A stretch of DNA of 46,574 nt from Hyphomicrobiales bacterium (GTDB lineage Bacteria > Pseudomonadota > Alphaproteobacteria > Rhizobiales > NORP267), in assembly GCA_030688605.1 (NCBI GenBank), contig JAUYJB010000002.1, positions 1 to 46,574 of the forward strand. The letters are read 5' to 3'. The notes beneath the pieces were generated by a model. That model was not told the origin of the DNA and searched no databases. It worked only from the letters and a program-made list of their open reading frames with translations. Positions 31,663-41,600 of the stretch are shown piece after piece. How positions within the stretch are numbered: position 1 is the first letter of the stretch; each line of letters starts with the position of its first letter. Both the position numbers and the translations under genes were made by a program.

Positions 31663-32079
31663 TTGGCCCTGTCACCAGCCGAACGGCAGAAACGCTACCG
31701 CGAACGAACGAAGGCGAAGGTTGAGCCGTCACGCAAAGGGTCACGCCGGAAACGTTACGGCGAGTCCGAGCTTCTGGAATTGCTCGAATCCCTGCCCCAG
31801 GTCCGTGTCGGACGGAACGGCTACGGCGAACAGGACCGAGCGGCGGATTTCATCGCGGTGTTCGCGGGGAGCGACCGAGGCCGCAGGGTTCTGTCGCAGA
31901 TCGCGGTGATGTGTGACCCGCCGCCGACGCTCGCCGACGCCGACAAGCCCGGAACCCTCGCCTTCAAGACCGGCATGCGCCGGGTGATGGCGGAGATACA
32001 GCGCTGTTTCGTGGTCATGGATCCGATTTCCGTGGAAAGGACGCCCAATGAAGATGGTGCAACCGATGGCGACCGGTGA
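31663..32079 (+). CDS. hypothetical DNA-binding-like protein
   Basis: 138 residues from a TTG. The start MALSPAERQKRYRERTKAKV is a basic motif common in small phage proteins. The rest is not recognised. It lies between portal and scaffold. Confidence 0.6.
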   Translation: MALSPAERQKRYRERTKAKVEPSRKGSRRKRYGESELLELLESLPQVRVGRNGYGEQDRAADFIAVFAGSDRGRRVLSQIAVMCDPPPTLADADKPGTLAFKTGMRRVMAEIQRCFVVMDPISVERTPNEDGATDGDR

Positions 32080-32224
32080 AGACAAGGAGTGGCAGGCCGA
32101 AAGCGACCTGCGCGCCTTGATCGAAGCCGAGAAAATCAAGCGCGACGAGCCGCGCATGCGTGCGGCGATGGAGAAACGGAAGGCCATGGCGGACGCTCTG
32201 GCCAACATCAAAGGTGATTCCTGA
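32048..32224 (+). CDS. 58-residue helical protein
   Basis: MKMVQPMATGEDKEWQAESD then a charged helix (LRALIEAEKIKRDEPRMRAA). Its stop overlaps the scaffold start by TGATG. Small charged proteins at this place are often scaffold or portal accessories; the role here is unknown. Confidence 0.6.
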   Translation: MKMVQPMATGEDKEWQAESDLRALIEAEKIKRDEPRMRAAMEKRKAMADALANIKGDS

Positions 32225-33222
32225 TGGCAGGCGAGAACGAAGGTACCGAAGGAAAAGACGGACTGACGGCGGACGACCTTGCCCTGTTGAGTGACGACGG
32301 TGGCCAGAAGACGGACGACGGCAAGCAGGCCGGTGATGACGCCGGCAAGGACAAGGCGGACGCTGACGGCAAGGACGCCGGCCAGCAGCAGAAGACCGAA
32401 GACAAGACCGGTGAGCAGACGAAAGACGATACGGCTCCGGTCGATTGGCGGGCCGGCATTGCCGATGCCAAGCTGGCCGAATACGCCAAGCGCTTCACCT
32501 CGCCCGGCGATCTGGTCCAGACCACGCTCAAGCTTCGCGATGAGGTCTCGCTGCGCATCAAGCTCCCCGGTCCGGACGCCTCCGACGAGGACAAGGCCAA
32601 GTACCGCAAGGCCCTCGGCGTCCCCGACAAGCCGGAGGACTACAAGATCGAGCTTCCGGACGGCATGGAGGCCACCGACGCCGACCAGCAGATCATCGAC
32701 ATGGTCCTGCCCATCGCCCATGCCAATGGTGTCCCGGCGGCGGCCCTGAACGGCCTCATCGGCGAATTCCTCCAGAAGTCGCACGATCTTCAGACCGTCG
32801 CCGTGCAGGAGATCACCAAGGCCCAGGAAGACGCGGTGACGGCGCTCAAGAAGGAATGGGGCGCCGACTACGAGCCGCACCTGAACCTCGCCAACCGCGC
32901 CGCCGAAGTCCTCGGCGGGGAAGATTTCAAGACGTTCCTGTCGTCGACCCAAATCAAGGACGGCGGCATGCTCGGCGATCATCCGGCGATCGTCCGCTTC
33001 CTCGCGACCATCGGCCGACGTACCGACGAAGGCGACCTCATGATCGGCTCGACCGCGGACGAAAAAGCGTCGATCCGGGATCAGATCGCCGAACTGAACC
33101 GCACGGTTCCGGTGGGATCGGCCGGCTACAAAGACCCGGCTCACCAGAAGAAGCTCACGGAACTGTACGAGGCCGCTTACGGCCGTGCGCCGATCATCGG
33201 TTCGCAGACGCGAGCTGCCTGA
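32224..33222 (+). CDS. scaffolding protein
   Basis: 332 residues. A strongly acidic, low-complexity N-terminus (KTDDGKQAGDDAGKDKADAD), then a helical part with YRKALGVPDKPEDYKIELPD, the typical motif of podovirus scaffold proteins. It is located directly before the major capsid gene. Confidence 0.85.
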   Translation: MAGENEGTEGKDGLTADDLALLSDDGGQKTDDGKQAGDDAGKDKADADGKDAGQQQKTEDKTGEQTKDDTAPVDWRAGIADAKLAEYAKRFTSPGDLVQTTLKLRDEVSLRIKLPGPDASDEDKAKYRKALGVPDKPEDYKIELPDGMEATDADQQIIDMVLPIAHANGVPAAALNGLIGEFLQKSHDLQTVAVQEITKAQEDAVTALKKEWGADYEPHLNLANRAAEVLGGEDFKTFLSSTQIKDGGMLGDHPAIVRFLATIGRRTDEGDLMIGSTADEKASIRDQIAELNRTVPVGSAGYKDPAHQKKLTELYEAAYGRAPIIGSQTRAA

Positions 33223-33450
33223 CTCTCAGCCTCAAAGAATTCGCCTGCCCCGAAAAGGCGGGCGCAATCTTCGGATCGTCCCGGCTACCTCGAAAGAGCC
33301 CCGGACACGAGCCGTCGCATCACACGACCTTCGCAAAGACCCTGTCGTCACGGCACCGGCCCCCGCTTCACGCGGCTACGCCAAGGTGTCGCGCCGATGG
33401 CTACTCAATGCGGGTTTCCTCTCAACTCGTTTGACAAGGAATCCCGTTAA
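33223..33450. other. gene-free gap before the capsid gene
   Basis: 228 bp with no convincing gene. A stem, CGCCTGCC/GGCGGGCG (33242-33264, one mismatch), lies 20 bp after the scaffold stop and may slow transcription or protect RNA ends. AAGGA lies 10 bp before the capsid ATG. No clear promoter is seen. Confidence 0.5.
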
Positions 33451-34344
33451 ATGGCTACGACCATTACGGAAGCCTTTGTCCGGCAATACGAGGACTTGGT
33501 CCACGATGTCTTTCAAAGACAGGGTGGTTACCTTCGTCCCGCAGTCCGGACCAAGGACAACGTCAAGGGCAGTTCGACAACCTTCCAGAAGATCGGGAAG
33601 GGGACTGCCACGGTGAAGGCGCGTCACGGCGTCATCACTCCGATGAACCAGGACCACACCGCGATCGAGTGTACCCTCGCCGACTTCTACGCCGGCGATT
33701 GGGTCGACAAGCTCGACGAGGCCAAGGTCAACATCGACGAGCGCATGGCTATCGCGCAAGGCGGTGCTTGGGCGCTTGGCCGCAAGGTGGACTCGCAGAT
33801 CATCACCGCTCTGGACGCTACCACCCAGACAGCGGTGAGCTGGACGTTCACCTCGGTCCATACCGTCGAGAACTCGCTGCTTCTGTCGATCGCAGCGCTC
33901 GACGAAACCGATGTCCCGAACGACGGACAGCGGTTCGTCGCCCTTACGCCGTTTGCGTATGCGGCGGCGATGAAGGTTCCTGCCTTCGCCAATGCCGACT
34001 ATGTGCGGCCGGACAACCAGCCCTTCGAACAGGGCGTTCCGGGCTTCACTTGGCGGCGCTGGATGAACACGCTGTGGACCAGCCACACCGGACTCCCGAA
34101 CTTCAACGCTGCATCGACCAAGGGGTTCGCGTGGCACAAGAACGCGATCGGATACGCCACCGGGGCGCATGCCGGCAACGCCGCCGAGAATCAGGCGGTG
34201 GCTGCCGACATCACCTGGCACGGTGACCGGGCCGCGCACTTCGTCAACCACATGATGAGTGGCGGTGCTTGTCTCATCGACGACACCGGCGTCTTCGAAC
34301 TGACGCTCGACGATACCACCACGTTGCCGACGGCAGCGTCGTAG
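33451..34344 (+). CDS. major capsid protein
   Basis: 297 residues. FVRQYEDLVHDVFQRQGGYL at the N-terminus, then the P-loop-like beta regions of HK97-fold podovirus capsids (TFQKIGKGTATVKARHGVIT; AMAIAQGGAWALGRKVDSQI-like helix). The position after scaffold and before a decoration-like protein supports the call. A strong ribosome site precedes it. Confidence 0.88.
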   Translation: MATTITEAFVRQYEDLVHDVFQRQGGYLRPAVRTKDNVKGSSTTFQKIGKGTATVKARHGVITPMNQDHTAIECTLADFYAGDWVDKLDEAKVNIDERMAIAQGGAWALGRKVDSQIITALDATTQTAVSWTFTSVHTVENSLLLSIAALDETDVPNDGQRFVALTPFAYAAAMKVPAFANADYVRPDNQPFEQGVPGFTWRRWMNTLWTSHTGLPNFNAASTKGFAWHKNAIGYATGAHAGNAAENQAVAADITWHGDRAAHFVNHMMSGGACLIDDTGVFELTLDDTTTLPTAAS

Positions 34345-34359
34345 AAAGGAGATTGAACC

Positions 34360-35010
34360 ATGGCTTTCACAGCAAGCAATCTTCATCTGCGCGCGGGTGC
34401 GCCCGGCGATCTGTCGTACACCTACGACGCCGGCGACGACGCGATGGCGACCGTCGCCGCAGTCGGTTACTTCAACAACACGGACGACGGGTTGAACCTC
34501 GTCGCCGACGACCTGATCTGGTGCCAGTGCACCGACGGCAATATGTTCCTGCGTGTAGCATCCGTGTCTTCGGGCTCGGTGACCACGCAGTTTGCCGGCG
34601 GCAATCTGCCGATCCAGACGTTTGCAACCGGCACCTCCGGCGTGCTGAATCTTCTCAGCGTCGGCATGTACGAGGTTGGCACCTCGATCGCTACCGCCAC
34701 GCGCAACGTGCTTCCGACGCCGTATCCCGGCGCCGAGGTACTGGTGCGCAAGGTGGATTCCGGTACGCAGGCGTTCAACTTCGATGCCGGCGCGTGCGCG
34801 TCCGACATCAGCGTTGGCTTGGGTGGCGGCACTGGCGTCACCTACGACGCCGTTGGCAACCGGCGTATCCGGCTGGCCCGCGAGGGCGAGGGCTTCCACG
34901 TCGTGGGAACCTCGACTTCTCGCTGGCGTATTCGTGCGCTGGAGTTTTCGGCGACGGGTGCGTCCGCTTCGGCCGGCGCCGGTGCGAGCGTCGTGCTCGC
35001 CGGCTCCTAG
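34360..35010 (+). CDS. head decoration or head-fibre-like protein
   Basis: 216 residues, with GAAAGGAGA about 8 bp upstream. The N-terminal half has LSYTYDAGDDAMATVAAVGY, a pattern seen in phage head-fibre proteins, and the C-terminus is Ala/Gly/Ser-rich (SATGASASAGAGASVVLAGS). Directly after the capsid gene and before a strong terminator, so probably made in large amounts. Confidence 0.65.
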   Translation: MAFTASNLHLRAGAPGDLSYTYDAGDDAMATVAAVGYFNNTDDGLNLVADDLIWCQCTDGNMFLRVASVSSGSVTTQFAGGNLPIQTFATGTSGVLNLLSVGMYEVGTSIATATRNVLPTPYPGAEVLVRKVDSGTQAFNFDAGACASDISVGLGGGTGVTYDAVGNRRIRLAREGEGFHVVGTSTSRWRIRALEFSATGASASAGAGASVVLAGS

Positions 35011-35018
35011 TGATGACG

Positions 35019-35057
35019 GGCTCGCGGGGCTTCGGCTCCGCGAGCCTTTCTGCTTTT
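35019..35057 (+). terminator. strong rho-independent terminator after the head genes
   Basis: GGCTCGCGGGGC (35019-35030), TTCG loop, GCTCCGCGAGCC (35035-35046): a 12-bp stem with one G-U pair and a cUUCGg tetraloop, followed by TTTCTGCTTTT. Likely lowers read-through into the genes after the capsid. Confidence 0.85.
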
Positions 35058-35080
35058 GAATATTGACGGAGAGAGGTTTC

Positions 35081-35932
35081 ATGGCGAAACGGCGCATTGC
35101 CCTTATCGGCACTTCTGGCTCTGGAGTTCATGCACCTTTCGCTGAGGAAGATTGGCAAATCTGGGGAGTCAGTGCTCGCGCCGCCCATGTCACCCGTGCC
35201 GATCGATGGTTCGAAATGCACCGGCTCGACGGGGAAGAGCAACAGTGGGCGGCGACGTGGCGGGCAACACTGAAGGGCTTCGCCCACAACATTCCCGAAC
35301 TGGTCATGCTCTATCCGGAGCCGGACCTTGCTCCGAACGTCACGCAGTATCCCTATCAGCGCATCGTCGACCGGTTCGGCACGTTTTTCATGACTTCATC
35401 CTTCGCATGGATGATGGCGCTCGCCCTGGATGAAATGGTCCCGGAGGGAACGGTGGCGACCCCCGGCGCGTGCGAGATCGCGATCTTCGGCGTCGAGATG
35501 GAGTACGGCACGGAATATCGCCAGCAAAGATCTGGCTTCCGCCATTTCATCGACGTGGCGCGCGTCCTTGGCGTCGGGGTGACACGGCTGGCTTCTGGAG
35601 GACTGGCTTACGAGCCAGTCCCCTACCCGCTGTGGCAGGACGATCCTCTGCTTTGCAAGCTGGCGGTTCGCCAGAAGGCGACCAGAGGCGACATGACCAC
35701 CTTGGAGAATTCGTTGCGGGTCACCCGCACGATGATCGCGCAGAACAAGGCGATGTTGGGCCTTATCGAACAATCGCTCCAGTCGGGTTTCGATGCGGAG
35801 CAGCGCATGAAGGAACTACATCGCGAACTGGACGGCTTGATGGATACGTCCGCGCGTCTCAGTCAGGACATCGTTCGGGCGGAGGCAAAATGGGAGGAGC
35901 AGCAGTGGGTCTCCGACTATCTGGCTCCTTAG
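35081..35932 (+). CDS. Rossmann-like protein of unknown function
   Basis: 283 residues from the ATG at 35081 with GGAGAGAGG upstream. Starts RRIALIGTSGSGVHAPFAEE with WQIWGVSAR and RADRWFEMHR, a Rossmann-like nucleotide-binding pattern. IAIFGVEMEYGTEYRQQRSG and GFRHFIDVARVLGVGVTRLA follow. The C-terminal 90 residues form a helical tail (LHRELDGLMDTSARLSQDIV). The order GxGPS-like start, then EY..QR and GV.V, recalls DUF115/GT42-type glycosyltransferases, so it might transfer the phage-made sugar. This is a hypothesis. It overlaps the sulfotransferase by 43 bp. Confidence 0.55.
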   Translation: MAKRRIALIGTSGSGVHAPFAEEDWQIWGVSARAAHVTRADRWFEMHRLDGEEQQWAATWRATLKGFAHNIPELVMLYPEPDLAPNVTQYPYQRIVDRFGTFFMTSSFAWMMALALDEMVPEGTVATPGACEIAIFGVEMEYGTEYRQQRSGFRHFIDVARVLGVGVTRLASGGLAYEPVPYPLWQDDPLLCKLAVRQKATRGDMTTLENSLRVTRTMIAQNKAMLGLIEQSLQSGFDAEQRMKELHRELDGLMDTSARLSQDIVRAEAKWEEQQWVSDYLAP

Positions 35933-37077
35933 AGACACTGTCCGTCGTTCCAGACCGGATCGGGGAGGAAGCCGACAGCCTGATCAGCGCTGTTGTGGAT
36001 GGCTGGCAGCATGCTCAAGCCGGTCGGGTGGACGAGGCGCGCGCGGCCTACGTCCGAGCCGACGGGTTTCTACCCGTCGAGTTGTCCGTCAGTCCGGACC
36101 TGTCTGTCCTTCGACACAACGTCGGCCGCGCCAGTGGGCTGGTGACGACGGTAGCACCGACCGAGGATTGCGTCGTCTCGTTCGTCCTGCCTGAGACATC
36201 CGCCGAGTCGCTGGGGCGTTGGGGCATGACGCCGCCGCTCATCGATGGAGAACTGCTGGAGCGAAATATCCGGGCGTTCATTGAAGGCTTCGATCCGCTT
36301 CATCACTCGAAGAATATCGTCCGCGACTTGCCGCATGTGCTCGTGTTGTCGACCGGTCGCTGCGGGACCGTTTCGCTACTGCATCTCTTCGCGCGATCCG
36401 GGCTGATCCCGTATCACACCTATTGGTGGCTTCTGTCCTCATCGACGCGATGGGAAATGATGAGTCGCCTGATGGCCGGGCGGTTCGATGGCGACAGGAC
36501 TGCGTTGCTATGGTCAGCAACGCGCGCCGCAGAATGGCTTGGCGCGATGTCCTGCAACAGGCCGATGATCGGTCTCAACCATCTCGACACGATCTTCGCC
36601 CCGGTCTTTGCGGCTATCCACAAGGAGTCGAAGTTCGTCCATATCCATCGCGACGCGGACGCGGTCTTCAAATCGTTCTTCACCAAGAACCAGTGGGGAG
36701 GGAGTCAGCTTCGGCCGATGCACTCCACCTTCTCTCCGGAGTTCCGGTTCTACATGACAGACGACGATCTGCCCGCCTGCATCGCCTGGTACATCCGTTT
36801 CACCGAAGTCTTTTCTCAGGCAGTCGGTCGGGTTGTCGGCCCGGATCGCTATCTCGAAGTATCGTCCGATCGGCTGTTTGCGCAGGACCGCGATGAGATC
36901 GCGCGCCTTCTCGACTTCACCGGGGCGGATATTCCCATTGCCGATGCCGTCGAACACTTCGCTACGCGCATCAACGAGAAGGCGCACAAGGTCACTATGT
37001 CGCCGATCGACCTGATCGAACCGCGAAAAATCTTCCGCGCCGCACTCGAACGCCTCGAAGACACCGGCCGCCTCTGA
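35890..37077 (+). CDS. sulfotransferase with N-terminal extension
   Basis: 395 residues. The PAPS-binding 5'-phosphosulfate loop is LSTGRCGTVSLLHLFARSG (about residue 152), and the 3'-phosphate motif is FVHIHRDADAVFKSFF (about 257). These define a carbohydrate-type sulfotransferase. About 140 residues precede the loop, more than in usual enzymes, with an AWQHAQAGRVDEAR-like helical repeat. GGAGG lies 8 bp before the ATG at 35890. It may sulfate a glycan on the virion or host surface; the acceptor is unknown. Confidence 0.8.
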   Translation: MGGAAVGLRLSGSLETLSVVPDRIGEEADSLISAVVDGWQHAQAGRVDEARAAYVRADGFLPVELSVSPDLSVLRHNVGRASGLVTTVAPTEDCVVSFVLPETSAESLGRWGMTPPLIDGELLERNIRAFIEGFDPLHHSKNIVRDLPHVLVLSTGRCGTVSLLHLFARSGLIPYHTYWWLLSSSTRWEMMSRLMAGRFDGDRTALLWSATRAAEWLGAMSCNRPMIGLNHLDTIFAPVFAAIHKESKFVHIHRDADAVFKSFFTKNQWGGSQLRPMHSTFSPEFRFYMTDDDLPACIAWYIRFTEVFSQAVGRVVGPDRYLEVSSDRLFAQDRDEIARLLDFTGADIPIADAVEHFATRINEKAHKVTMSPIDLIEPRKIFRAALERLEDTGRL

Positions 37078-37112
37078 GCGTCCTTTCATTTCCTCAACAC
37101 CCGGAGCAATCG

Positions 37113-37706
37113 ATGTACCGTATTCCCACGGGCGATATCTGCATGTCGGAAGGCATGCCGTTCTCGCAGCACTACGAGGCCCGCATTCCTGTTCCGCTTT
37201 CCGAGATCGAGGAAGATCCCGGACTGGCGCTGCACGGCGCCCACGGTTCCATGCACCCCGGCGATCAGGTCATCGTCTGTTCCTTCGAGCGCGTCGGCAA
37301 CGACTGGCGCCGGCTGAAGGAAGTCGCCACGTACCGCATCGTCGCCAAGGGCAAGTTTCTGGAGGCGATCCGTGTCGGCGAGACCACGACGGTTCCCGCT
37401 GCCAAGCCGATTCCAATCGGTGCGCCTCTGGTCGAACTCGACATCGTCACGGTCGGTAACAACAACTTCGAGGTCCGCGACCGGGCCGGGAATGTCATCG
37501 AGCAATTCGGCGACCGGCAACAGGCGGAGGAATTCCGCAAGCGGGAGATGGACCGCGGCGTCACCGGAATTGCCGGACTCGCGGTCAAGCGCGCCTTCGG
37601 CGGCAAGTTCAACGTCATCGATTCCGCAGGGGATGTGGTGGTCGCCGACTTCCCGACCAAGGCGGCGGCGGAAGCCTACATCGTCGGCGGCAAGGTCGCG
37701 GCCTGA
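37113..37706 (+). CDS. hypothetical virion-region protein with internal repeat
   Basis: 197 residues. The C-terminal half holds two similar units: FEVRDRAGNVIEQFGDRQQA and FNVIDSAGDVVVADFPTKAA. N-terminus MYRIPTGDICMSEGMPFSQH. Position between sulfotransferase and tail adaptor suggests a virion or head-completion protein. Confidence 0.6.
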   Translation: MYRIPTGDICMSEGMPFSQHYEARIPVPLSEIEEDPGLALHGAHGSMHPGDQVIVCSFERVGNDWRRLKEVATYRIVAKGKFLEAIRVGETTTVPAAKPIPIGAPLVELDIVTVGNNNFEVRDRAGNVIEQFGDRQQAEEFRKREMDRGVTGIAGLAVKRAFGGKFNVIDSAGDVVVADFPTKAAAEAYIVGGKVAA

Positions 37707-37729
37707 AGCCGTAAGTACGGGAGGCGGCC

Positions 37730-38338
37730 ATGGCAACGAACACCGATATCGTCAACCTGGCGCTCCGGAGAATCGGCGCGACGCGGCTCACCAACCTTGC
37801 CAGCGATACGACCAAGGAAGCGCAGGTGGCGCGCGACCTGTTCCCCGAGGTGCGGCGCGACTGCCTCAACCTGCACACATGGAACTTCGCCATCAAGCGG
37901 GCGCAGCTCACCGCCTCCGCCACCGATCCGACCTTCGGCTACGACTACGCCTATCCGCTGCCGGACGACTTCATCCGCATGGTCAGCGTCCACCCGCATG
38001 ACGACGACGAGGCGAGCGTTCCCTATCGCCTTGAATACCAGGAAGGCGACGACCGCGTTCTGCTGACCAACTCCAACCAGATTTACATTCGCTACGTCTT
38101 CGATCTCGACGATGTGAACGTGTGGAGCGCGGCGTTCCGTGACGTGCTGGCCTTCCAGTTGGCGCGCGACATGGGCGCTGCCTTGGGTCTGTCGGCGTCG
38201 CTCGCCGAACTGACCGACCGCGCGTTTCACCGCAAGCTGGCGCGGGCCAAGGCAATTGATGGTCTTGAAGATTGGCCCGAGCAAATGGCGGAAGGTTCAT
38301 GGTCGACCAGCAGACATCCTGACGTATCGCGAGCCTGA
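37730..38338 (+). CDS. tail adaptor (tubular protein A-like)
   Basis: 202 residues. DIVNLALRRIGATRLTNLAS and RDLFPEVRRDCLNLHTWNFA are typical of T7 gp11-type adaptor proteins that dock to the portal. GYDYAYPLPDDFIRM is the other conserved segment. Followed by the large tail nozzle protein. Confidence 0.87.
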   Translation: MATNTDIVNLALRRIGATRLTNLASDTTKEAQVARDLFPEVRRDCLNLHTWNFAIKRAQLTASATDPTFGYDYAYPLPDDFIRMVSVHPHDDDEASVPYRLEYQEGDDRVLLTNSNQIYIRYVFDLDDVNVWSAAFRDVLAFQLARDMGAALGLSASLAELTDRAFHRKLARAKAIDGLEDWPEQMAEGSWSTSRHPDVSRA

Positions 38339-38341
38339 TAG

Positions 38342-38632
38342 ATGGCGTTCGTTCTCGACTTCATCGGCAACATCTTCGGCGGTTCGACCCGCCGGACAGG
38401 CGTTCTGGCCACGGCCAAGCAGCCGACGGGGCGCGATCCGGCCAAGGTCACCAACCGGCCGATTCCCCGCAGGCGCACGCTCGGTTCGGTGCCCGGCTTT
38501 TCCGTCCGGCCGTCGTCCGGAGGGGCCGGCGGTGTTTCGGTCTCTCCGGTCGGTGGAACGTCGCGGATCGGGACGGAGGCGCTGACCGCCACGCTCGGTC
38601 AGCAGGGCTACAAGTCGCTGCTCGGGAATTAG
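38342..38632 (+). CDS. small hypothetical protein, 96 residues
   Basis: Not recognised. MAFVLDFIGNIFGGSTRRTG then a Gly/Pro/Arg-rich disordered part. Its layout recalls the gene before the portal (hydrophobic start, disordered tail). Lies between adaptor and nozzle genes. Confidence 0.55.
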   Translation: MAFVLDFIGNIFGGSTRRTGVLATAKQPTGRDPAKVTNRPIPRRRTLGSVPGFSVRPSSGGAGGVSVSPVGGTSRIGTEALTATLGQQGYKSLLGN

Positions 38633-38641
38633 GGGTTATCC

Positions 38642-41600
38642 GTGGCGGCTGCGAACCCATTTTTTGCAAGCATAAACAGCGGCGAGTTCTCGCCGCGGAT
38701 GGAAGCACGGACGGATTTTGACCGGACGCCAAACGCTGCCAAGCGTCTCCGCAATCTGATCCTGTTTCCGCAGGGCGGAGTGACGCGCAGGCCCGGCACC
38801 CGCTTTGTCGCCGAGGTCAAGGATTCGAGCAAGGAAACCGTCCTGCTGCCGTTCAGCTATTCGCAGGACGATTCCTACACCCTGGAATTCGGCGACGCCT
38901 ATGCCCGCGTCTATCGCCGGCAGGGCAGGATCGAAGTCGACGATACCAATGCGGCAATCGCGAACGGAACGTTCGCCGCGAACATCACCGGATGGGACGA
39001 CCGATCGACCGGTAACGGCCTGATCCAGCACGACACCGACGAAGGCGGAAGGATGCGGCTTGGCCGCGATGACGGGACGGAAAGCATTGCGCCGTCGTTG
39101 ACGGTTGACAGCAACAGTTGGGCCAACCGGACGATCCGGCTGGTGCTTCCGGCCAGCGTCATCACCGAGAATTCATCGGTTATCCGGCTGACGCTTCGCG
39201 CCAGCAATTCGGAAGCATTGCGGATCACGAAAGTCTACGTCGGCGAACAGGCGGTATCCGGCGATCCCTACGACTTCGCCTCGACCCCGACGCAGGTGAC
39301 CTTTAACGGCGGTACGGCGGAGGGCGGCACCATATCGGCCGGCACGGCGGTGACGACCGACGAGATTGCTTTCGAGCACGACGCCAGCCGGGCGCTCGTC
39401 ATCTCGATTCACGTCTTCAATTCAAGTGCGACCGATCGCATTCGGGCCTCGGCCGCCAATACTCCGAGCGGCTACGCTTTTTACTGGAAGGCCGGCGACG
39501 ATGCGGCGACGGTCGACGCCACCGGCTATACCAACAACACCACCACCAACGGCTGGGGCGTCGTCAGGAATATCGCATTCGGGATTTCACTCGGTTCCGA
39601 TGACATCTCGTGGGCCGAAGACGAGGTGACGGTCGCGGCTGGGAACATCAGCAATGTGCATGTGCTGAAGTTCAAGGTCGCCAGCCGGGGCGATGCCAAG
39701 GTCGGGTTTCAGGTCGGGTCTTCGTCATTGGCCGCCGATGTGCTTTCCGAAGTGCTGCTGGGGGCCGGCGAGCACTCCATCGAGTTCACTCCCGGCGCGA
39801 CGACCTTCTACGTCCAGTTCCGCAACCAGAATTCGCCGCCGCAGAGCATCTACATCGACAACGTCGCTTTCATCGACAATGCGCCGATGGAGGTGGTGTC
39901 GCCATACGCCGAAGCCGATCTTGCCGAACTGCGTTCGTTTCAGGCGGCCGACGTGGTCTACCTGCTGCATCCGGACTACAGCCCGCGCCGGCTGGAACGG
40001 CGGGGGCATCGCTCGTGGTCGATCACCGAGGCATTCTTTACCGACGGGCCGTACCTTTCCACCAACAACGGCCATGACTTCGATGCCGTCCAGCGGATTC
40101 CAAACCCGCTGTTTCTGAACGGCATGAAGGACTGGTCGGACGCCTCTGCCGGCGATGCCTATGTCGAGCACAGCAACGTCGGCAGCTTCGCCGAGCTTGA
40201 TCCAGGAACGTCGGCGGGCAGCGGCAATGCCAGACTGAGAACATCGGCGGTGACGACCAGTGACGCGCTGCATGTCGCGCACATTCTGATTATCGCCGCC
40301 GGCCCGGTCGAGGTCCGGTTCGGAACGGCGCCGGCGAGCGACGCCTACATCGATACGACCCTGTTGCCGGGGTGGACTTCGCTGGTCTTCACCACGACCG
40401 CCTCGGCATTGCACATCGAATTCACCTACGACGAGTACGACCAGAACCGCGCCGCGGTCGGCGGCTGTCTGGTTTACGATCAGGCGGCGCATCTGCTTCA
40501 GGCAACGGCAAAAACCGGCGCGGTTACCGTGACCGCGCATGGCTTTGCACCGTTCACATCGGCCGATGTAGGCAGGCTCTTGCGGATGACGTGGGCCGGG
40601 CGCGAGCCAGGCTACGGCGTCATCACCGAATTCGTTGGCACCGACGAAGTCGAAATGCTGGTGCTGCGTGATCTTGCCTCTACAGCGCCGACCGAAGACT
40701 GGAAACTCGGTGCGTGGGGCGGCGATCAGGACTACCCGAAGGTGATGGGCTGGTTCGATGGCCGGGCGGTGCTGGCCAATACCCCGGCCAAGCCGCAGTC
40801 GTTGTGGCTGTCGCAATCCGGCTTGCCGCAGAACATGCGGCCGGACAGTTTTTCGGATGGGGCAGCGACGATCGAGGACGACGACGCCATCGACAAGACC
40901 ATCGAGTCGGTGCAGATCGATCCGGTTGTCTGGATGAACGGCCAGCGGCAACTATTGGTCGGAACAGCGGGCGGCGAATGGGTGGTCGAATCGTCCGGCC
41001 CGGTGGTGACGCCACTCGATATGTCGGCGAAGCAGCACACGGCGATCTCCGCCGCCGATCTTCGCCATGTCTCGGTCAACCAGATCACGATCTTCGCCGA
41101 CCGCTCGCGCCGCGAGGTCTACGACGTAGGATTCAAATTCGACGACAACTCGTTCGTCGCGACCGACCTGACGATGCTGGCCGATCACATTTTCCGTTCT
41201 CCGGTTGCGGAGATGGCGTTCCAGCGCAGGCCCTATTCGATCATCTGGTGCCGGCGCGATGACGGACGCTTGGCGGCGCTGTCCTACAATCGCCAGCACG
41301 ACGTTCTCGGCTGGACGCAATCGATCATCGGCGGGACGTTCGGTTCCGGAGATGCGGTCGTCGAATCGCTGGCGGTTATTCCGGGCGCCGAGGACGCCAA
41401 TCAGCAGTACGATTCGGACGAGCGCGACGAACTGTGGATGATCGTCAAGCGCACTGTTGACGGTGGTACCGTCCGTTACGTCGAGTTCATGGAAAAGACG
41501 CTTGAAGGGCCACTACGCGAGGACTACACGACCGAAGCCTTGTGGAAGACGGCGGTGCTGGCGGCGCAGCAGGACGCCTTCTACGTCGATTCGGGGCTGA

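Noticed and set aside
33431..33451. TTGACA just before the capsid gene as a promoter
   Set aside because: It is only 15 bp before the start codon, leaving no room for a -10 and leader.
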